Below are positions 16,124 through 22,648 of a DNA stretch of 42,372 nucleotides, piece after piece; within the stretch, counting starts at the first letter, position 1; every line of letters starts with the position of its first letter. The stretch is from positions 1-42,372 of the forward strand of contig JABHDC010000046.1 in NCBI GenBank assembly GCA_018673255.1. Direction: 5' to 3'. The DNA is from Gemmatimonadota bacterium (GTDB lineage: Bacteria; Latescibacterota; UBA2968; UBA8231). The translations under genes were made by a program, and so were the position numbers. The notes under the pieces were generated by a model. It was not told the origin of the DNA. It worked only from the letters and a program-made list of their open reading frames with translations, and did no database searches.

Positions 16124-17668
16124 ATGAACGACTACACGTCGAAGGTGCCCTTCTACACCTTCCCGGAGACCCTCGAGGCGCAGGAACAGGCGCTGGCTGA
16201 CAACCCGTTGATGCAGCGGCTTACCGCTGCTCGGGCCGGTTATGCCGCCGATCGCCATCGACCGCGGTATCACTACGTCAATCCGGAAGCCATGCTCAAT
16301 GATCCCAACGGGCTCTGCTACTGGCAGGGCCGCTGGCATCTGTTCTATCAGGCCTACCCTCCCGAGGACACGCGTCAGCACTGGGGCCATGCCGTCTCCG
16401 ACGATCTGGTACACTGGCGCGACCTGCCCTACTGCATCTACCCGGATCCCGAACGCTGCTGTTTCTCTGGCGCCGCGCTGGTCGAAGAGGACCGCGTCAT
16501 CGCCATGTATCACGGCACCGAAGTGGGCAACATGGTGGCCACTTCTTCTGATCCGCTGCTGCTGAATTGGGCGAAGGTCGCCGGCAAGGCCGTCGTACCC
16601 ATGACAGCACCGGATGGATCGGCACTACCCTACCGGGTCTTCGATCCATGTATCTGGAAGAAGGGCGACGCCTACTACTCGTTGTCTGCCGGTACCAAAC
16701 CTGAAGGGCCGGCCGGCCAACCGGTGCGCGCCAACTTCCTGCTGCGTTCCGAGGATCTGGAGCACTGGGAGTACCTGCACCCCTTCGTGGAAGATGACGA
16801 TTACACCCTCGTCGGCGACGACGGCGCCTGCCCGTATTTCTGGCCCATCGGCGATCGTCACATCCTCCTCTTCTTCAGCCACATGTCCGGTGGCCAGTAT
16901 CTGCTCGGCGACTACGACACAGACGCTGACAAGTTCATCGTAACCCGCGGTGGCAAGTTCAACTTCGGCGCTTCCACGCCCTCCGGTGTACACGCCCCTT
17001 CGGCGACACCTGACGGCCAGGGCGGTGTGATCGCCCTCTTCAATATGAATCCTGGCAAGCCGACACCCGGGTGGAATCAGATCATGACCCTGCCCCGTCG
17101 ATTGACGGTGAATGGCGATGATCTCCTGCAGGAACCAGTCGAGGCTCTCACGTCGCTACGATCAGATCACGTGCAGATCGGCGAGCAGACACTGGCCGGC
17201 AATTCCGAGATCCTCTTCGAGGACATCCAAGGGGATTCGCTGGAACTGATCGCTCGCGTCGAAACCGATGCCCCCATGTTTGAGCTCGACGTGCTGCGAT
17301 CCGCCGGTCGGGAGGAGGTCACCCGCATCTGCTTCTACCGCGATCGGGGCTTCAACGAATCCTACCAGGATCAGCGCCGTCGTCAGAGCCACATCACCAT
17401 CGACACCTCCTGCTCTTCGCTGGCTGCCGACGTACGGCCGCGTGCGCCGGAGACGGCCCCGATCGTGCTGGGCGCCGAGGAAACACTGGAATTGCGCGTC
17501 TTCATCGATCGATCCGTCGTCGAGGTCTTCGTCAATGGCCGTCAGGCCCTGGCGGTGCGCGTGTATCCGGAGCGCCACGACAGCCTCGGCGTGTCCATGC
17601 GATCACAGGGCACTGACAGTCGCCTCCTGTCGCTGGACGCCTGGACTCTGGCCTCGATCTGGGACTGA
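16124..17668 (+). CDS. GH32-like protein (beta-fructosidase fold) lacking the usual acid/base Glu
   Basis: 514 residues. N-terminal five-bladed propeller with NDPNG (nucleophile Asp60), WHLFYQ, HWGHAVSDDLVHW and FDP (Asp174, matching the transition-state Asp of the RDP motif but with Phe for Arg). The C-terminal beta-sandwich has the GH32 sequence RVFIDRSVVEVFVNG (about 455-469). The third hallmark, ECP, reads ACP here (Ala235-Cys236-Pro237; codon GCC at 16826-16828), so the catalytic acid/base is absent at the expected place. It may be a non-canonical hydrolase, a lyase-like enzyme or a sugar-binding protein. No signal peptide. It precedes a sugar ABC importer on the same strand. Confidence 0.85.
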   Translation: MNDYTSKVPFYTFPETLEAQEQALADNPLMQRLTAARAGYAADRHRPRYHYVNPEAMLNDPNGLCYWQGRWHLFYQAYPPEDTRQHWGHAVSDDLVHWRDLPYCIYPDPERCCFSGAALVEEDRVIAMYHGTEVGNMVATSSDPLLLNWAKVAGKAVVPMTAPDGSALPYRVFDPCIWKKGDAYYSLSAGTKPEGPAGQPVRANFLLRSEDLEHWEYLHPFVEDDDYTLVGDDGACPYFWPIGDRHILLFFSHMSGGQYLLGDYDTDADKFIVTRGGKFNFGASTPSGVHAPSATPDGQGGVIALFNMNPGKPTPGWNQIMTLPRRLTVNGDDLLQEPVEALTSLRSDHVQIGEQTLAGNSEILFEDIQGDSLELIARVETDAPMFELDVLRSAGREEVTRICFYRDRGFNESYQDQRRRQSHITIDTSCSSLAADVRPRAPETAPIVLGAEETLELRVFIDRSVVEVFVNGRQALAVRVYPERHDSLGVSMRSQGTDSRLLSLDAWTLASIWD

Positions 17669-17677
17669 GTCACTCCC

Positions 17678-19042
17678 TTGCGCTCGAAGTTTGTCGTCGG
17701 CCTGCTGGTCGGACTCTACTTCTTCTCCTTCTTCTATCGTGGGCAGAACGAGAAGGATGAGCTGGGTGATCGCGTCGTGGAGGGGGTCTTCTTCCAGGGC
17801 GGGTACGGCATGGACTATGTCTACGACTCGGCCGCCGAATTCGAGCTCGCTCATCCTGACATCGAAGCCTACGTGTGGGGGAACCCGCGCGCCTGGGACC
17901 AGACCCGCCCCCGTTTCCTGGCCGGCAATCCCCCCGATGTCTTCTGGGGGATCCACAACATCAACTTCTGGGTGAATCTGCAGGACGGACTCGTGGCGCC
18001 CCTCGACTCGCTGATGCAGATGCCCGCCTACGGTCAACCCGGGATCACCTTTGCCGAGTCATTCTTCGATGGCGCCCTCGAGGAGGGCCAATTCGAGGGG
18101 CGGCAGTACTTCCTGCCCATCGTCTACAACGTCAATGGTATCTGGTACAACAAGGGCATGTTCGATGAGCACGGCTGGAACGTGCCGCGTACGTGGTCCG
18201 AGTTCCTCGCCCTGTGTGAGTTGATCAAACAATCCGGCACCGGCATCGCCCCACTCACCCACCAGGGCAAGGCACCCTACTACTTCGGCATGATCTACCT
18301 CGGCCTCGTCTACAACCTGGGCGGCGAGGAATTGATGATGGCCATGGACTCCCTGGAACCGGGCGCGTGGGCCCGTCCCGAATTGATCGAGGCGGCACGT
18401 CTGAGTCAGCAGCTGGTTGAGCGTGACTACATCCTGGAGGGGACCTCCTCCTTCTCGCATACCGAAGCGCAGATGATCTGGCTGCAGGGCAAGGCGGCGA
18501 TGATCCCGTGCGGCACGTGGCTCGAATCGGAGATGATCAACGCCCTGCCCGAAGATTTCCAGATGCGGATCATGCCGATCCCCGGTTTTGAAGATGGCAA
18601 GGGCGGGATCGGTGCCATGCAGGCCAGTGCCGGCCCCGCCTTCTGGGTTCCGGCAGATGCGGCTCATCCGGACTGGGGCATGGAGTATCTGCGTATTCTG
18701 TTGTCCCGGAAGATGGCCACAGGCTTCGTGCAGAATGTCGGATCTGTGCAGCCCATCAAGGGCAGTACCGACGACGCCACGATCCGACCCGCCACACAGA
18801 GCGCGTTGGATGCGATCAAGGCGGCCGATGGTGAGACTTTCAACTTCCGCTTCTCCAGCTGGTATCTGGAGATGGAAAACGAATACCGCAATGCCCTGGG
18901 CGCCCTGTTGAATCGCGACCTCACCCCCGAGGGTTTCGCCGAACGCATGGAACAGATGGCCGAGCGACTGCGGCGGGATCCGGACACCCTGCGCTTCCGG
19001 CGCACGCCGAAGCCAGCCGTGGCAACGCGAGGCGCACCATGA
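17678..19042 (+). CDS. Sugar ABC transporter substrate-binding protein (family 1)
   Basis: 454 residues. TTG start, 9 bases after the GH32-like stop; no better start exists before the mature domain. The N-terminus is hydrophobic (FVVGLLVGLYFFSFFY) with no lipobox Cys, so it is either cleaved or stays as a membrane anchor. The body matches MalE/UgpB-type binding proteins: NPPDVFWGIHNINFW, LPIVYNVNGIWYNKGMFDEHG, then WLQGKAAMIPCGTWLESEM and the C-terminal helices. It should bind an oligosaccharide and deliver it to the two permeases downstream. Its TGA overlaps the ATG of a 26-codon micro-ORF (ATGA). Confidence 0.9.
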   Translation: MRSKFVVGLLVGLYFFSFFYRGQNEKDELGDRVVEGVFFQGGYGMDYVYDSAAEFELAHPDIEAYVWGNPRAWDQTRPRFLAGNPPDVFWGIHNINFWVNLQDGLVAPLDSLMQMPAYGQPGITFAESFFDGALEEGQFEGRQYFLPIVYNVNGIWYNKGMFDEHGWNVPRTWSEFLALCELIKQSGTGIAPLTHQGKAPYYFGMIYLGLVYNLGGEELMMAMDSLEPGAWARPELIEAARLSQQLVERDYILEGTSSFSHTEAQMIWLQGKAAMIPCGTWLESEMINALPEDFQMRIMPIPGFEDGKGGIGAMQASAGPAFWVPADAAHPDWGMEYLRILLSRKMATGFVQNVGSVQPIKGSTDDATIRPATQSALDAIKAADGETFNFRFSSWYLEMENEYRNALGALLNRDLTPEGFAERMEQMAERLRRDPDTLRFRRTPKPAVATRGAP

Positions 19043-19119
19043 GTAGTCGACACGGCGTGGCCCGGCTCTCAATGCCAACGAGACGCCGTCGTCCCGTCGC
19101 GGTACGGCACCTGTCATGA
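19039..19119 (+). other. Candidate micro-ORF bridging binding protein and permease genes
   Basis: 26 codons, beginning MSSRHGVARL and Arg-rich. ATGA overlap with the binding-protein stop at 19039-19042 and ATGA overlap with the permease ATG at 19116-19119. It fills the gap exactly, as at 2011-2088 and 20861-20932. No homology recognised. Confidence 0.3.
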
Positions 19120-19997
19120 GACTGCAGACGAGTGCACGCGCCGGCTGGCTCTTCGTGCTGCCCGCCCTGCTGTTCTACGTGACCTTCCTCATCGTGCCCT
19201 ATGCCCTGGCCTTCGGCGTCAGTTTCGCCAAGTGGCGAGGTGTCTCGCTGCATCTGGAATTCGTCGGTCTGGGAAACTTCCAGCGCATGTTCGCCGACCC
19301 CTTCTTCTGGAAGTCACTCTACAACACGGCCTTCTTCACCTTCTTCACCGGTCTGATCGTACCGGTCATGGCCCTGTATTTTGCTGTCGCCGTGACCCGC
19401 AAGCTCGTAGCCGGGGCTCGCTTTTTCCGCATCACCTACTTCTTCCCGAATCTGATCTCGCAGGTGGCGATCGCCGTGTTGTGGTGGTTCGCCCTCAATC
19501 CCGAATTCGGCATCCTCTCCAACTTCCTTCGTCTGTTCGGCTTGAGCGATCTACCCTCCTGGCTGGGCGATCCCCACTGGGCCCGCTGGTGTGTGATTGC
19601 CGTGAAAGTGTGGGCCGCCGTGGGCTTCTACATGGTCCTGTATATCTCGGCCATCGAGGGCATCCCGGACGACTACTACGACGCCGCCCGAATGGATGGT
19701 GCCGGTGAGTGGCAATCCTTCCGACACGTCACGTTTCCCCTGTTGTCGGAGATGATGAAGGTGACCGGCGTCTTTCTGCTGCTCAATGGCTTCGGGACCT
19801 TCGATCTGGTGCGCATCATGACCGAGGGTGGCCCGGATCGCGCCACCGAAACCCTGGCGACCTACATCTACGAGAATGCCTTCGAACTGGGGAAATTCGG
19901 CTACGCCACCACCATCGCCATGAGTCTCTTCTTCATCACCTTCAGCCTGGCCCTGCTCTCACTCTGGTTGCAGCGTCGAGACGCCGTGGAGTATTGA
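19116..19997 (+). CDS. Sugar ABC transporter permease 1 (MalF/UgpA-type)
   Basis: 293 residues with six predicted TM segments, starting in GWLFVLPALLFYVTFLIVPY, the usual N-terminus of MalF/UgpA-like permeases. The EAA loop that contacts the ATPase is visible as YYDAARMDGAGEWQSFRHVTFPLL (about residues 188-211). It pairs with the permease that starts 3 bases after its stop. No ATPase gene lies nearby, so energy probably comes from a shared MsmK/UgpC-like ATPase encoded elsewhere. Confidence 0.92.
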   Translation: MRLQTSARAGWLFVLPALLFYVTFLIVPYALAFGVSFAKWRGVSLHLEFVGLGNFQRMFADPFFWKSLYNTAFFTFFTGLIVPVMALYFAVAVTRKLVAGARFFRITYFFPNLISQVAIAVLWWFALNPEFGILSNFLRLFGLSDLPSWLGDPHWARWCVIAVKVWAAVGFYMVLYISAIEGIPDDYYDAARMDGAGEWQSFRHVTFPLLSEMMKVTGVFLLLNGFGTFDLVRIMTEGGPDRATETLATYIYENAFELGKFGYATTIAMSLFFITFSLALLSLWLQRRDAVEY

Positions 19998-20000
19998 GGA

Positions 20001-20864
20001 ATGAGCACGCGCATCGGTGGATCTCTCCAGCAACTCGGGCAGCATGGCCGGAAGGCCATGACGCAGATCATCTTCGTCATCTATGGTGTGATCGTCATCT
20101 TCCCCATGGTCTGGCTTCTCTATACGTCCTTCAAGCCGACACACGAGTTGTTTGCCAGCGCCTGGTCGCTGCCGGTGGAATGGAAGCTGGATAACTTCGT
20201 TGAAGCCTGGACCGAGGCGCGTATCGGCGACTTCTTCTGGAACTCGCTCTTCGTCACCATTTCGACGCTGCTGCTGCAGCTGTTCCTCGGCTCCATGGCC
20301 AGCTATTCCCTGGCCAAGTATCGATTCCGCGCCCAGGGCATCCTCTACTATGGCTTCCTCGCCGGGATGATGTTCCCCATCTTCCTCGGCATCGTCCCCC
20401 TGTTCTTTCTGGTGAAGAGTCTCGGCTTGCTCGACAGCCATCTGGGCCTCATCGTCGTCTACGCCGCCTTCGGCATCCCCTTCACCGTCTTCGTGCTCAC
20501 TGCCTTCTTTCGCACAATCCCGACGGAAATCATGGAGGCAGGCGTCATGGACGGGTGCGGTCACTTCACCCTCTACTGGCGCATCATGCTGCCTCTGGCC
20601 AAACCGGGCCTGACGACGGTGGGCATCTTCACCTTCATCTCCATCTGGAACGAATACATTCTCGCCCTCGTGCTGCTTTCGTCGTCGCATCTTCGCACGA
20701 TGCCTCTGGGTATCGCCGTTCTGCAGATGGTCCAGTACTACGAGGTCGACTTCGGCGCGCTCTTTGCCGGACTCGTCATCGTCATGCTACCCACGCTGCT
20801 CTGCTACATCGTATTACAGGAGCAGATCACCAAGGGCATGACCGTGGGTGCGGTGAAGGGATGA
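20001..20864 (+). CDS. Sugar ABC transporter permease 2 (MalG/UgpE-type)
   Basis: 287 residues, six TM segments. GAGGA immediately before the ATG and a 3-base gap from permease 1 show co-translation. Family features: FPMVWLLYTSFKP near the N-terminus, SLAKYRFRAQGILYYG, and the EAA loop EIMEAGVMDGCGHFTLYWRIMLP (about 174-196). It ends TVGAVKG. With permease 1 it forms the membrane channel of a carbohydrate importer. Its TGA lies within ATGA, the start of another micro-ORF. Confidence 0.92.
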   Translation: MSTRIGGSLQQLGQHGRKAMTQIIFVIYGVIVIFPMVWLLYTSFKPTHELFASAWSLPVEWKLDNFVEAWTEARIGDFFWNSLFVTISTLLLQLFLGSMASYSLAKYRFRAQGILYYGFLAGMMFPIFLGIVPLFFLVKSLGLLDSHLGLIVVYAAFGIPFTVFVLTAFFRTIPTEIMEAGVMDGCGHFTLYWRIMLPLAKPGLTTVGIFTFISIWNEYILALVLLSSSHLRTMPLGIAVLQMVQYYEVDFGALFAGLVIVMLPTLLCYIVLQEQITKGMTVGAVKG

Positions 20865-20932
20865 GGGGTGGGGTGCAGCCGTCGCGGAGCGCATGGGACA
20901 GGGTGTGGGTCGGACGGTCGGTGAAGGGATGA
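20861..20932 (+). other. Candidate micro-ORF bridging permease 2 and the deacylase gene
   Basis: 23 codons, beginning MRGGVQPSRS. ATGA overlap with the permease stop (20861-20864) and ATGA overlap with an in-frame ATG of the deacylase (20929-20932). The third exact gap-filling case in the window. Confidence 0.3.
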
Positions 20933-20946
20933 AGGAGAGAACCACG

Positions 20947-21444
20947 ATGGGAGAATCCGAACTTCTTGCCCTGCTGGATCGTCTCGGCATCCAGTATGAA
21001 CGAGTGGAGCACCCGGCCGTCTTCACTTTTGAGGAGGCCGAGGCCCTCGTACCCCACTTGCCGGGCGTGCACACCAAGAATCTGTTTCTGCGCGACGGCA
21101 AGGGACGTCGCCACTTCCTCGTCGTCGTCGCCTCCGAGGCCCGTGTGGACCTGAAGGCCCTGGCCGGTGTGCTCGAGATTGGGAAACTCGGCATGGCATC
21201 CGAGGAGCGCCTGTTACTGCATCTAGGCGTGACACCCGGCGCCGTCACCATTCTCGGTGTGGTGAATGCCGAACCGGGTGTCGTCGAACTCGTCATCGAC
21301 ACCTCGGTCCTGGCTGCCGGCGATCCCCTGCACTGCCATCCGCTGGTGAATACGTCGACCCTCGCCATCGAGTGGAAGGATCTGCAGCAGCTCTTCGATG
21401 CGATCGGCCAGAGCTGGATAGCTGTGGACGTCCCGAGTCGGTAG
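20947..21444 (+). CDS. YbaK/ProX-type aminoacyl-tRNA deacylase (prolyl-tRNA editing-like)
   Basis: 165 residues from the ATG at 20947, chosen for AAGGAG 9 bases upstream; in-frame ATGs at 20893 and 20929 are alternatives. The sequence fits the free-standing PrdX/ProXp group that hydrolyses misacylated (for example alanyl-) tRNA-Pro: ERVEHPAVFTFEEAEAL, the catalytic Lys region in PGVHTKNLFLRD, GRRHFLVV, and LGVTPGAVTILGVVNA. The length matches that family better than YbaK proper. It is cytoplasmic and unrelated in function to the transporter genes upstream, although possibly co-transcribed. Confidence 0.9.
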   Translation: MGESELLALLDRLGIQYERVEHPAVFTFEEAEALVPHLPGVHTKNLFLRDGKGRRHFLVVVASEARVDLKALAGVLEIGKLGMASEERLLLHLGVTPGAVTILGVVNAEPGVVELVIDTSVLAAGDPLHCHPLVNTSTLAIEWKDLQQLFDAIGQSWIAVDVPSR

Positions 21445-21535
21445 ACCTGTCCCAGCGTTACGTCTGCACCCTCGATCTCGCGATCTGCATCCAAGAGGGT
21501 AGCATGACACGACTCACGATCAGGAGAAACTGACG

Positions 21536-22546
21536 ATGCGGATGATCTGGCTGGCGGCTGCCGTGCTGTGGGTCGCCCCGCTCCAGGCACAACCGGGCAC
21601 CGGATTGCCCAAGTCGATCCCCGTCGACGGCTTCAAGCAACTGCTGCCCCACGGTGGTATTCCCGCGCTGGTGGATCCTCTCTTCGTTGCCGCAGACAAG
21701 GCGGGAATGCCGGAGGATGCGTGGATCCTCGGCTTTGCCATCGGCGAACATGCCTTCGCCTACGACCTCAACCTGTTGAACCACCACGAGATCGTGAATC
21801 ACACCGCCGGAGAGCTGCCCATCGCAGCGGTCTGGTGACCCCTGGCCAATACGGCTGTCGTGTACAGCCGCGCGATCAATCAGGACACGCTCACCTTTGA
21901 GGCCAGCGGCGGGCTGCTGAATGCCGGACTGGTCATGCTCGACCGTGAGACCCGGTCTTACTGGTCTATCATGACCGAAGATGCGATCTGGGGAGAACAC
22001 AAGGGCCAGCCACTGTCCGTACTGCCCGGCGCCCGGAAGATGACCTTCGGCCAGTGGCACAAGCTTCATCCACAGACTCGAGTTCTGTCGGTGGAGGGCA
22101 CCGTGCATAGCCCCACGAATTCCTATGATCGCTACTTCTCCACCTCAGGCGGCTTCCGAGGCCTGAGGGCCAACGATCGTCGACTCCAGGACAAGGCCCT
22201 GCTCTACGGTCTACATGTGGAGGGAGAGCCGTGGATCATCGCCCACGATCAGTTCGACGGCGGGGATGTCGCCACGATCGGCGCCCGTCGGCTGTTCCTG
22301 TTCCGGCTGGAGACGGATTCGCCCTTTCAGGGTACGACCGCCTGGTGGCTGGAAGCCGATGATGTCGTAGAGAAGCGGGATGGCGGCTGGGTGCTGGTCC
22401 GACAGGACGTTGAGCACCCCTTCAGTGTTTCGACGCGAACCTTCGCAGCGTCGCCCGGTCTAGTCCAGGCGACCGGCTTTGACACGTACTGGTATATCTG
22501 GAGTCTGACGAATCCGGAGACGCAGATCGCCGACGTGGGCCGGTGA
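21536..22546 (+). CDS. DUF3179-family protein with in-frame TGA, candidate selenoprotein
   Basis: Read through the TGA at 21836-21838, this is one 336-residue protein. AGGAG lies 9 bases before the ATG. A signal peptide is present (MRMIWLAAAVLWVAPLQAQ). The DUF3179 text continues on both sides: AYDLNLLNHHEIVNH before and NTAVVYSRAINQ, GGLLNAGLVMLDRETRSYWS after. The TGA falls exactly at the first Cys of the family's CPLC-type motif (here W-TGA-P-L-A-N-T), giving Sec101; the second Cys is Ala. A perfect hairpin lies 13 nt downstream in the coding sequence. A nonsense mutation is the alternative, but the 235 downstream codons show no further stop or frameshift. Exported; the family's function is unknown. 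Confidence 0.8.
21852..21870 (+). promoter_or_regulatory. Candidate bacterial SECIS hairpin after the in-frame TGA
   Basis: CGGCTGT (21852-21858) pairs perfectly with ACAGCCG (21864-21870) around the 5-nt loop CGTGT. The stem starts 13 nt and the loop 20 nt after the TGA. Bacterial SECIS elements are short hairpins just after the UGA with a G early in the loop, and this one fits (G is the second loop base). It lies wholly in codons for T-A-V-V-Y-S-R. Confidence 0.65.
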
Positions 22547-22648
22547 CCGTCGCCAGCCAGTGATGTGTGTGTGTAGGTGGTTGATCTGCTCCGGACTCAA
22601 CAGACGGACGCGTCCTCCTGCGCCGTTTCCTCGCAGTCCTCCAGTTGC

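Noticed and set aside
21504..21533. Possible 9-residue leader peptide before the DUF3179 gene
   Set aside because: The frame begins after an AGAGGG-like site and ends 2 bases before the ATG, but it shows no regulatory codon run or attenuator structure.
21536..22546. Interpretation of the DUF3179 locus as a pseudogene or two separate genes
   Set aside because: Only one stop interrupts the frame, exactly at a conserved Cys, with a SECIS-like hairpin and intact downstream similarity. The second half has no start with a binding site. The pseudogene reading cannot be fully excluded.
22560..22576. Short GT-rich run after the DUF3179 gene
   Set aside because: Only about four GT units; too short to be a meaningful repeat.
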